Origin: Spodoptera frugiperda
Lineage: Eukaryota; Arthropoda; Insecta; Lepidoptera; Noctuidae
NCBI RefSeq assembly: GCF_023101765.2
Contig: NC_064223.1
Coordinates: 4,092,001-4,156,000 of the forward strand
DNA: 64,000 nucleotides
Direction of reading: 5' to 3'
Position 1 is the first letter of the stretch; each line of letters begins with the position of its first letter. The notes beneath the pieces were generated by a model, which was not told the origin of the DNA, made no database searches, and worked only from the letters and a program-made list of their open reading frames with translations. Positions 28,201 through 36,102 of the stretch are shown here, one piece after another. The position numbers and the translations under genes were made by a program.

Positions 28201-28255
28201 GTTATGGATGATGTTTTGTTGAATAATCACAATATTTACCCATGGTGGAGGTCAT
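7162..28255 (-). CDS. Hr4: nuclear hormone receptor HR4 (GRF, GCNF-related, NR6A group), eight coding exons
   Basis: Hr4 is an orphan nuclear receptor induced by 20-hydroxyecdysone. In Drosophila it represses early genes and helps turn on FTZ-F1 during metamorphosis; family members bind extended AAGGTCA half-sites in the nucleus. The spliced frame encodes 740 residues. A Pro/Ser-rich N-terminal part (about 1-335) carries the conserved MTLSRGPCDLDNMSLFQDL block and KRRKVDSRCSSDG. The DNA-binding domain is at about 339-404 with all eight zinc cysteines, P-box CEGCKG, and the C-X5-C-X9-C-X2-C second finger. The extension AVREDRMPGGRNSGAVYNL follows, then the ligand-binding-like domain (about 485-735) with the MVAWTKKLPF helix. 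The protein ends ...YVPFVLNSAEIR without a clear AF-2 helix. All seven introns are GT-AG and keep frame. The identity is very secure; exon 1 is less so than the rest. Confidence 0.96.
7608..7723 (-). CDS. Hr4: Hr4 coding exon 7
   Basis: The exon is 116 nt between acceptor TTTCAG and donor GTAAGT. It encodes EVELEGIQERYVQVLRSYL followed by EHAAPHHPGRLQELFARIPE, matching the helix 9-10 region (RY..LR.Y....P....R...L..R.PE) of nuclear receptors. It joins exon 6 after a 4.0 kb intron. Confidence 0.95.
7724..11759 (-). other. Hr4: Hr4 intron 6
   Basis: This 4.0 kb intron is mostly AT-rich. It contains a GC-rich island at about 7930-8130 and weaker GC patches at about 8380-8560 and 8925-8985. Open frames here, for example 115 codons at 8364-8711 on the plus strand, show no domain and no codon pattern. 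I see no transposon. Confidence 0.7.
7930..8130. promoter_or_regulatory. CpG-rich island with CTCF-like and CRE motifs in Hr4 intron 6
   Basis: The island includes TAGATGGCGCTG (7946-7957, CTCF-like), a perfect cAMP-response palindrome TGACGTCA within GGTGACGTCACGCG, and the receptor-like half-sites AGGTCACT and TTGACCTC. A similar pair (CGGTGACGTGACGCG plus CAGCGCCATCTA) occurs at about 42465-42500. An intronic enhancer or promoter for a short receptor form is possible but unproven. Confidence 0.35.
11760..11952 (-). CDS. Hr4: Hr4 coding exon 6 (ligand-binding domain, middle)
   Basis: The exon is 193 nt between acceptor TTTCCTAG and donor GTAACA. It encodes VNANLRTLQNCLTSLMG then a helical stretch ending RMEEYVCLKVYILLNQ, a typical nuclear-receptor helix 7-8 region (EEY.CLKV.ILLN). 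It ends in phase 1 and splices to exon 7 to complete a Glu codon. Confidence 0.96.
11953..12961 (-). other. Hr4: Hr4 intron 5
   Basis: The intron is 1.0 kb between well-supported exons. A GC-richer piece at about 12640-12870 is open on the minus strand (88 codons, Arg-rich), but it has no splice-compatible role in the receptor and no recognisable domain. Nothing else is evident. Confidence 0.7.
12962..13357 (-). CDS. Hr4: Hr4 coding exon 5 (ligand-binding domain, first part)
   Basis: The exon is 396 nt (132 codons) between ATTCCAG and GTGAGT, in phase 0 at both ends. It encodes helices 1-5 of the ligand-binding-like fold, including the family signature IVHKMVAWTKKLPF and KWHEISVLTTAAYQAMH. 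An insert rich in His, Ser and Pro lies near its end. Confidence 0.96.
13438..13652 (-). CDS. Hr4: Hr4 coding exon 4 (C-terminal extension and hinge)
   Basis: Acceptor TTACAG and donor GTAAGC bound 215 nt. It encodes AVREDRMPGGRNSGAVYNL followed by YKVKYKKHNKK, the DNA-binding-domain extension typical of HR4/GCNF, which lets these receptors read bases 5' of the half-site. A Pro-rich hinge and the start of the ligand-binding region (LVNGTILKTALTNPSE) follow. The introns on either side are only 89 and 80 nt long. Confidence 0.96.
13742..14842 (-). CDS. Hr4: Hr4 coding exon 3 (N-terminal domain and DNA-binding domain)
   Basis: At 1101 nt this is the largest exon. It opens at acceptor CAACAG with ESAADTSTSSPDPGPPSPR, continuing the conserved N-terminal block, then a long low-complexity Pro/Ser/Ala region with several SVKxE-type motifs (VIKFE, SVKAE, SVKLE) that resemble sumoylation sites. 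The complete zinc-finger domain follows, ending at GMVLQ with donor GTGTGT. Both fingers are on one exon, and the intron cuts immediately after the DNA-binding domain. Confidence 0.97.
14843..19864 (-). other. Hr4: Hr4 intron 2 with several GC-rich patches
   Basis: The intron is 5.0 kb. Next to exon 3 are GC-rich patches at 14960-15070 and 15290-15400; further on are 16120-16300 (CpG island-like, containing TTAGGTCACTCA), 16720-16860 and 17760-17870 (with a strong hairpin). No coding exon was found. These patches could be enhancers or promoters of shorter isoforms that begin at exon 3. Confidence 0.6.
17773..17797. repeat. GC-rich hairpin in Hr4 intron 2
   Basis: GCGTCACGATGACGC (17777-17791) is a palindrome around CGA, and GGGG and CCCC extend the pairing outward with one mismatch. 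CGCGTCAC is repeated three times within about 45 bp here. The structure could be a dimeric factor site (TGACGC half-sites) rather than an RNA fold. Confidence 0.45.
19865..19969 (-). CDS. Hr4: Hr4 coding exon 2
   Basis: The exon is bounded by acceptor TTTTGTCCACAG and donor GTAAGT and starts with two bases completing a Gly codon. It encodes I-MTLSRGPCDLDNMSLF then QDLKLKRRKVDSRCSSDG, a block conserved in insect HR4 N-termini. A third possible start codon lies at 19964, which a transcript beginning in this exon could use. The basic stretch KLKRRKV resembles a nuclear localisation signal. Confidence 0.95.
19970..28239 (-). other. Hr4: Hr4 intron 1 (8.3 kb)
   Basis: The intron is long, AT-rich and essentially featureless. 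I see no coding exon and no recognisable intact transposon. Short CGTAGC-rich motifs occur at 27664-27692 and 27969-27986; a GC-richer patch lies at 25920-25990. Open frames of 60-85 codons here are unsupported. Confidence 0.6.
28240..28255 (-). CDS. Hr4: Hr4 coding exon 1 (coding part)
   Basis: The exon contributes only 16 coding nucleotides (Met-Thr-Ser-Thr-Met and one base of Gly) before the donor GTAAAT. The same frame is open upstream until a TGA at 28390-28388 but has no earlier ATG, so 28255 is the first possible start. The second ATG at 28243 sits in the strong context CCACCATGG. Joining to exon 2 gives M-T-S-T-M-G-I-M-T-L-S-R in frame. The long open stretch before the ATG (Gln/Ser/Ala-rich) would be 5' UTR. 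Confidence 0.7.
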
Positions 28256-28940
28256 CGTCTGCAGTTGGTGCGCGTGAGTAGAGGCGTCCAACGCCTCGTC
28301 GGGCCCCAGCTTGTCGCCCGCCGACAGCTTGCTTAGCGCTTCAACACGCACATCACACGAAGAACCACCTTGTTCCGAATTCACCGATCACCTTTTTAAT
28401 TTACGTCTCCGAAAATTTTTGGACACACCAACTCTCAGCATAGTTTTTCAACGCAAGCACTAGACACGGTCAGCATGCAGAGTCCGAAGCACTTCCTGCG
28501 GAGCGAACACTTTAGGGTTGCGCGGGCGCGGAACGCAGTCTCGTCGCGGGTAGTCTGCGCACTCTCCGAACCTCTCGATTCGGCAAAATCACGATAACGA
28601 CTGCGCGCGAATGTCGTCATGTCGAAATTCGAAACACTTTCACCTAAATATTCCGCCTCCGTTTCGGCGGACGCGGGCGTCGCTCTCGGCGCTCACGCAC
28701 ACACCGCTGACTCCGTCAGTTCTCAATTACGTACGCTGTAAAAATTGCGTCAGTGTTTTTCGTAGCCGACCTTAAACTCGACGAGTACACCGCCGAAATA
28801 TAGTTATCTCTGTCTGGTACTCATTCACCGTTACGCGAGGAGTTTTTTGTTTCATTTTTTTTATCTGGCCGTTTCGTCCATGGACGCGCGTGTGAGTGTG
28901 CGGATTTCGATAGCGGGGTCGTTGAACCGCCGAAAAGGGA
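28256..28940 (-). promoter_or_regulatory. Hr4: Hr4 5' UTR and proximal promoter region
   Basis: The DNA upstream of the first coding exon is GC-richer than the introns, as expected for a promoter. An AT-rich ACTATATTT lies at about 28803-28795 on the minus strand, and an ecdysone-element-like site GGGTCGTTGAACC at 28916-28928. If transcription starts above 28620, an upstream ORF of 61 codons (28620-28435) would precede the receptor frame. The transcription start itself cannot be fixed. Confidence 0.45.
28916..28928. promoter_or_regulatory. ecdysone response element-like site near the Hr4 promoter
   Basis: GGGTCGTTGAACC matches the EcR/USP consensus RGKTCANTGAMCY (an inverted repeat of receptor half-sites with one base between) at all but one position. 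It lies a few hundred bases upstream of Hr4 exon 1, a gene known in insects to respond to 20-hydroxyecdysone. I infer a functional element; binding is not shown. Confidence 0.45.
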
Positions 28941-29991
28941 TTCGGTATGGATAGTGATGATGTTTCAGTACTGACTAGGATGGGCCACAGTAATGTCGAT
29001 GGGTGTGAGGCGCGTCGTGGAAGTATAGCGTGTGTGGTCTGATGGCAAGTACTAATGGTCGCCAGCGCATAAGTAGGTCAGACGCACGCGCACGCGCGGT
29101 TCCTCATGACCGCGTAACGACTGAATTACACACTGGCAATATTGTCTTTACAATTTTAAGGATGCATCTCTGTAATCTATTAATTTACTTTGAGAATACG
29201 CCAAATGACATGCCGAATTAAATTATAATTATGTTTTTAAATGGCATTATAATAACAACCTTGTAATTGCTTTTAATGCAATCCGCAAACCTTTTGTTAT
29301 TGAAAAGACATTTTTTTTGCAAATAACGTAATATTCAAATATTAGTGACATAGAAAATGTTTGTTATTTATTCAGTTATCACAGGAATAGTTAAACTGTT
29401 GACGTGACAATGCATAGCCCAGTTAGCCCTAGTTTTTGTCTGAAAGGTTAGTCAGGCCGATGGCACACTTATGTGTCGGGTTACATTAAAAGTGAGTTCA
29501 TTCGCATCGGCCGCTATTCACTAGTATCTAGATTACATTTTGATTCATTGTTCGAACAATGAGCTGAGTTTCACTAATGTTATAAGCACGAATTCATTAC
29601 TTACATTGTAAGAATATGGAAATTAGCCCTGTCTATACTTGGAGCCTACTTAATCGATGTGAGAAGCATATTAGTATAATAAAGTTTTGTTCTCACAAAA
29701 TGTTTTTAATTATTACCATTTTCAAATACCATCTACCTACGCAAATACATAAATTTAACTTTTTTGAAACAAATTATATTTAAAATCTAGGTATATTAGA
29801 AACAATACTTTCCTATTTACGTATTATAGATGATGCTATATCTATTAGTACCACTATGACACCAGTTATTGCATTAGTTTTGTTAGATATTGCAATACTG
29901 AATTACTTAATGGTGATGGGTAACTCACCAAACAAAAGCATTTCTTTTTATTATACTATTATCAAGTATTATACTTTAATTGCTACCTATT
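28941..29991. other. upstream region, nothing specific seen
   Basis: The sequence is AT-rich with a short GC-richer piece at 28990-29110. I find no gene, transposon or strong motif between the Hr4 promoter and the SINE-like element. Confidence 0.5.
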
Positions 29992-30121
29992 CGGAGCTGC
30001 GGATTGATTGATAGCTGGGGCTTCGGTTCGAAAAACAGTAGTAGGGACCGAGTGGTTTTTAGTCAGTAAGAGTAAGGCGAGAGAAGTCATTGGATGATTT
30101 TCTCTCCTTAAAAAAAGTGTG
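29992..30121 (+). mobile_element. SINE-like element sharing the 3' tail of the nearby R1-clade retrotransposon
   Basis: The element has a GC-richer head (GGAGCTGCGG...GGGCTTCGGTTCGAAAA, with GGTTCGA resembling a polymerase III B box). It then has GTGGTTTTTAGTCAGTAAGA, GAGAAGTCATTGGATGATTT and an A run. The same tail in reverse complement ends the retrotransposon at 32630-32745. It is flanked by the 8-bp direct repeat TACCTATT (29984-29991 and 30122-30129), consistent with a target-site duplication. The inner hairpin segment of the tail (TCTGACACTCCC...) is missing in this copy. Confidence 0.7.
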
Positions 30122-30129
30122 TACCTATT

Positions 30130-32577
30130 TGTTTTAAACATATCTAAAGTGTATGAATCATTCAGCCAACCAGTCAGTACACAGCCCTGCCAACAAGTCG
30201 TAACATTAAAAATATTTTAAATAAGATTGACAACGTGTCATGCCACTTGCTGCGACCATGCGCTGCTGGTATGCGTTCGAAGTCAGGTAGGCGCGGTATA
30301 TTTAGCCAGGACCGACCGAAACTGGGTTAACTATTCTCCCGAAGAAAACACGGCCACTCGAAATATTGACGCAACGCTCTATGTATGGTTGGCCTATCTG
30401 AAGAATGGGTGAAAGCGAGCTGGACCGAATAACCCCATTCTTGGCACTACGAAAACAGGAAGTTCTGCAATATACGAAACCGCATACGTTATATTCCTGG
30501 AAGCGTGTCTGTTTCATTTCTGAACTATATTTAATGGCAATGAATTTTTCATGGGCTTGTATCGTTAATGAGTCAGTGCATCGGCGTTAGATGTCATTAG
30601 TCACACATGATTAAATAGGAGGCATTTATAATGATATCTGTGTTGCGGAAAACTACATAAATTGAGGTTATTAACACGGTGTTAGTAAGTCATGCTAAGT
30701 TCGTGTACAAAATAAATAGTACTGCGGGACACTAATACATAATAATAATCTAAGAGATTCCACAGTCATCACACATACACCTTATTCTTATTTGATATCC
30801 AAACCACTTTGTCAGTATTCACCCCCAGAACTTCAAATTGGAATATCCAAATATCTGATAATCTGAATGATTATGATGTCTGTCGTCTGCGGGCTATTTT
30901 AGTGCAATATTTTCGCACAACGACAAAAAGATAAACTTGGAACAATAGATAAACAAAGTAGACATAAATTCAGACGATATAGGTTTGTTTTGTATCGGCG
31001 TCGAGCTCTATCGATGACAAACAAAACCACAGATAACATTTTCAGACAACGTGACCAACTTTCAGTGAATGTTATCGATACCTGAATTATAGGTATATCA
31101 GCGTTACCTAAATTCTTCAATTGAACAAATATTTGAGTTTGATACGAGAGAAAGAATTCTGGTTCAATATATCTCTGACAAACTGACAACCTTTGTTATG
31201 TTTTATTTGTGTTAAACTCTCGACAATAATGTTTCGCAACTGCATCATAGAATTTTAGGATGTGGTTCCCATCGTTTGGAATGTTATCAGTCGCGTAATG
31301 AAGCGTATCGACAAATCATTGTATCGATTCTTCGGATGTAGTGTGAATGTTTTTCACACGCTCCGTCGAGACTAGGTGATCTAGTTGAGGTTGAACGACC
31401 TACCTTAAGCGGTATTCACTAATCTTGAATAATTTGTCAAAATACGTTGAAACAATCAAATCTCGAGTCATTGTTTGATAAGGCCACCGGTTGTTGATAA
31501 AATTGTTTTTTATAGTTATGACGATAGTTCACGAAACAAACATAAATATAAGTAAGTTGATCGCATGTTTACTTGTGGGACACCTGTTCTTACAAAATCA
31601 AAATTCAAGAAATGCGTAATGGCAGTATGTTGTTTGCCTACAAACGTGAGGTTAATAAAAATGGTCTGGTTAACTTGGTATAGCCTAGTGTTTATTTATG
31701 AGTAACGATATAATATATCTGCAATTAAAATTTGTTGATAGATACTTCACCATCAGACATTTTTTTCAAATTGCATTACTAGCAGTAAATCAGATCTTAA
31801 CCATTTAAGGAGGATGTAGACTATGCGTGACCGATTACAAACATAATGACGTGTTGTTGTGATCTCCTTATGTATCAGTATCAGTAGACGGAGTGCTCGC
31901 CTACTTCGCTTAGTGACAATCCAAATTCTGCCGAGTCGTGCGATAAAGGTGTGAATGACCTCACCCATTGGTAAACATCGCGACAAAGCAAACCTAAATG
32001 AGTCTACAGCACCGTTTCCTCGTTCTTTATAATTATTTTGTTAATTGTGGATGACTGGCCGTGACACAAAAGAATATGTTTTTTTCCTAAAACTATGAGA
32101 ATCTATTTAGGCAGGGTTATTTCAACGAATCTAGTATTTTAAATACATTGGACAATGATTGTAAACTGGCATTGGCCTTAGTGTTCGCCTAGTGGAATTA
32201 AAATACACAATTTAGGCATTGCCTTACAAAAAGAGGACGACAGTCAGGAACATTGAAGTAAAATTGCGTCAATTAAACAATGAACAATAGTTATGTCAAT
32301 GACATTAAACGTTACCATTGTTATAAAATTTGGCTGGACGAACCAACTGCGACTACAAATACAGTGCCAAAACGTACCTATGCATTTAAACATAATGAGC
32401 GTTGCCAACGCCGAAAGAAAGTCTTGTTAAGTACCGACGAAAACGTATTCCAAGTAAACTGTATCCATTATTTTACAAAAAAGAACTATTCGCATTTCAA
32501 GGCTTTCTGTTTCGAAATTCATTTAATTTCATAGAGTAATATTACATTTACATATTTCGTAGAAATCGCTAGAATTG
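30130..32577. other. AT-rich non-coding stretch
   Basis: I see no gene here. Open frames up to 96 codons (for example 30899-31189 minus) are AT-driven and show no domain. Confidence 0.5.
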
Positions 32578-32588
32578 AATGTCAATGG

Positions 32589-32591
<3 letters not shown>
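32578..32591. repeat. target-site duplication, 3' side of retrotransposon
   Basis: AATGTCAATGGCAT is identical to 38800-38813 at the other end of the element. The last T merges with the T run of the tail, so the duplication could be 13 or 14 bp. Confidence 0.85.
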
Positions 32592-32624
<33 letters not shown>

Positions 32625-32650
32625 CAGGGGGAAAATCATCCAATGACTTC

Positions 32651-32672
32651 TCCCGCCTTGGGTGAGGCGGGA
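32651..32672 (-). other. 3' UTR stem-loop of the retrotransposon
   Basis: TCCCGCCT (32651-32658) and AGGCGGGA (32665-32672) pair perfectly around the six-base loop TGGGTG. It lies just before the A tail. Stem-loops at this place commonly serve as the recognition site for the element's own reverse transcriptase; that role is inferred here. Confidence 0.55.
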
Positions 32673-32907
32673 GGGAGTGTCAGACTCTTACTGACTAAAA
32701 ACCACCCCGTTCCTTCTCCTGCTTTGAGCCGGAGCCCCGGTAACCTTTTACGTTTTCCGCAGCTCCGGATCGAGCATCAACCCTACTGGGCCCCAACTGT
32801 GGTGGTCTGGCTCTTTGAGGCGCGCGCGGAACGCGACGCGCCGTACGCACGGGTCTGGTTCTGTTCGGGCGGCGAGCTACCCTTACTCGTCGTCCGCAGA
32901 CCCGCAC

Positions 32908-35900
32908 TTACGGTGGCCGGAGATCGTCACGCGATCCCCGACGCTCGGAGTGTCTTCTGCGGCGGCTGGGGCGTGAGGAGGATCGTTCCCTCACGCGCTC
33001 CGCCTCCTCCTTAGCTAGCATGACTGCTTCGCAGAAGGAGGAGACGGCGTCCCATTCCCCCTCGCTCCGCACCATGGCCTGAACCAGGGCCGGACGCGAG
33101 AGGTCACCGTCGCCGATCACATCCCTAAGGACACGGCGATGCTCAGCCCATGCAGGGCACACCGCTACTGTATGTTCCACCGTGTCCTCCGGGTGATCCT
33201 CGCAATGACGACACCCGGGCGTTTCCTCCCGCCGAATCCGAAACAGGTACCTACCGAAACTTCCGTGTCCGGTAAGCACCTGCGTCAGGCGGTAGGTGAG
33301 GACGCCATGACGCCTCTCTAGCCACTCCTCAAAGAGGGGACTTACCGCTGCAATAACAGCGAGCCCAGCCCTCGGTTGCGACAGTCGCTGCTTCCATTCC
33401 GCCATGAGATCGCGCCGGAGCTCATCCCGCCACGCACTAATCTGACGCGGCAGTGGGGTTTCGCCCCGGCGATGCGCCTCCGCACGTAGGCTGTATACGT
33501 GCGCGAGCACTTTCGCCTCCAGATCCCACGGCGGTGATCCCGCAAGGAGGTTAGCCGCCTCCCCGGAGATCGTGCGGTACCCACGGATCATCCGAATGGC
33601 CATGACCCTCTGGGATGAAACCAGCGCCCGAGCTGGTCGTCGCCTTAGATGTGGCGCCCACACCGGGGCCCCATAGAGGGCCATGGACCGCACGATCCCC
33701 GCGTATAACCTCCGGCAGGAGGCGTTTGGTCCCCCGAGGTTGGGTAGGAGCCGCTTTAGGGCAGCCCCCGTCCGTTCCAACTTGGGAGCCAAACGTCGGA
33801 AATGTTCCTCAAATTTCCACCGACTGTCGAGGACGAGTCCCAGGTACTTCATCGTCACCTCGATGCCGATGGAAACCCCTCCTGCCATGATCTGGAACTC
33901 ACCCGGAGGTGGCGCATTCCCGCGGCCATAAAAACACATGGCCTCGGACTTATGAAGCGCCACCTCGAGTCCCAGCTGCCGGATCCTTTCAACGACTATC
34001 GCAACCGCTCTCATCATCAGGTCGGCCGCCGCCTGGTGTGACCTCCCGTGTGCTAGTACCAGCGTATCGTCAGCGTAGCAAACCACGCTGACGCCGTTCG
34101 GGAGGTCAGTGCGCAGCACCCAGTCGTAGCCAATGTTCCACAGGAGCGTCCCAGGACCGATCCCTGTGGAACACCGCGCGACATCTCTCGCCGGTTCCAC
34201 TCACCTCGGTGACCGGGGTAGATGACGGATCTATCCGTCAGATAAGCCTCGACTATACGACGGAGATAGGCAGGCACCCGATGATACCGTAGTGCCTCCA
34301 AAATGCAGCTCCAGGGCAGAGAGTTGAAGGCGTTGGCGATGTCCAAAGACACCGCCACGACGACCTTACCCCTGGACACTGCAGACCCCGTCGTAAGGTC
34401 TCTCACGCGCATGATGGCGTCCACCGTAGAGCGCCCTTTGCGGAAGCCGAACTGGCCGTCCGCGAGGTCCGGCCCTGTTCCCGTCAGGTGCGCGACGAGG
34501 CGGTTTGAAATTATTCTTTCAAACAGTTTTCCCACCTCGTCGAGTAGCACGATGGGCCGGTACGCGGACGGAGAGTCCGCAGGGCGCCCTGGCTTCTTCA
34601 CAAGGACCAGTTTACCCGCCTTCCATGATAGCGGGAACTGGCCCCTCTCCAAACATGCGCTGAAGAGACCAATTAGTCGAGGCCTGAGAGTCTCCGAAGC
34701 CAGGACCCACGCCTTGCCAGGCAATCCGTCGGGTCCCGGGGCGGTGTTCTTGGCGCCCATCCGGCGCACCGCCACTCTCAGCTCTGCCTCGGTCACTTCT
34801 GGTGCTGTGTCGTCGTCGTCGTCGCTGTGGCCCGCATCGGGCACCGCAGGGAGCGGAGTCATACACGGAGGGATGTAGCCCCTCCGTGATTGGGGGAACA
34901 AGGTGGTGACCACCTCCTCTACAACCTCTGGCCGGAGACTCTGTGTCAGCGGGGGAGCCTGTGTGCGGAGCTTGTCGCGCACCATTAGGTAGGGGCGTCC
35001 CCACGGGTCTCTGTCCAGAGTCTCCAGCATCTCCTGGCGGGCCTGGTTTTTGGCCCGCCGGATTTCCGTTTTTAGGGCGTCTTTCGCCGCCTTGTACCCC
35101 TCATATAACTCCGCCTCTCTAGCTTCCGCGTCCGGTGGACGGATACGAAGCCTGCGGTGCCTAGTGTACTGGCGTCGCGCAGCAACACACGCATTGCGCA
35201 GAGCAGCCAGCTCTTGCGACCACCAGTACATCTGGCGCTTCCGCTGTCCTGGACGGACCCGGGGCATCGCCACGTCACAAATTCTGGACATGGCGTCCTG
35301 GAGCCACCGCGCCTCCTCGTTGATGTCGGCAGGCCTGTCTGGTGGTATCACCCAGGCCTGCACGATGGCGGCTTCCAGAAATAGCTCCCGGTCCAGCTGC
35401 CTCAGCGCCCAACGCGGGCCACATGGGGCCTGTCTGACCGGTGGGTCCGCGGACTCGGCGGAAACATCGAACCGGATGTACCGGTGATCGGAATATGTCT
35501 CCACCTCCTCCATGACACACCAGTCGACGACACGCGGTGACAGAGCAGGGCTCGCGAACGAAATATCCACAACCGATTCACCCTGCATCCGCACACACGT
35601 GGGGACAGAACCCCGGTTCAGGACGACTAGGCCTGTCTCCAGAGCCCAGTCTTCCACCATCCTACCCCGCGTGTCAGTGATCCGGGAACCCCAAGCCAAA
35701 TTCTTGGCATTGAAGTCCCCGAGGACGAGCACGGGGAGGGAACGGAACCCGACGACGACGGCGACCAACTCCCTCAGGGAGTTGTGGAACTCGGCGAGAG
35801 TTCGGTTCGGAGAGAAATACACGCCCACCACAGCGATCTCTCCGAACCGTGCTGCGACACAACCCCGGCCTCTCCGAGCACTCTCGAGAGTCGGGGTACC

Positions 35901-36089
35901 GGCGGCGGCCGACGAGATGATGGTCACCGAGCCGTCTAAGTCCGCAACCCAGTGATCCCTGGGCGGGACGAAATACGGCTCGGAGACTACGGCGACATTG
36001 ATCGACCACTGCGTCATGCTCTGGAGCAGGAGATCCTGAGCAGCGGCGCAGTGGTTAATGTTCGCCTGGAGGAGGCGGAATGGATTCAT
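32908..36089 (-). pseudogene. retrotransposon ORF2: endonuclease and reverse transcriptase, one frameshift
   Basis: The frame starts at ATG 36089-36087 (MNPFRLLQANINHC), 13 nt after the ORF1 stop. The N-terminal APE-type endonuclease is shown by the QANINH start, VVSEPY, the LGDFNAKN motif and SDHRYI. The reverse transcriptase follows, with APGPDGLPGKAW, SAYRPIVLLDEVGKLFE and SRGVPQGSVLG. The frame then shifts at about 34148 by one missing base and continues in the next frame through the catalytic CYADD (YADD at 34077-34066). A C-terminal CCHC-type finger (33213-33157, C-X2-C...H...C) precedes the stop at 32908. The domain order is that of the R1 clade. Without the shift the protein would be about 1060 residues, normal for the family. 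Confidence 0.9.
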
Positions 36090-36102
36090 TAATGGCAATC
36101 CA

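Noticed and set aside
30001..30030. A tRNA gene suggested by GGTTCGA
   Set aside because: No cloverleaf can be formed; the surrounding sequence and tail fit a SINE-like element instead.
32643..33014. 123-codon plus-strand frame at the retrotransposon 3' end
   Set aside because: It runs antisense to the element's 3' UTR and the end of ORF2, with no domain.
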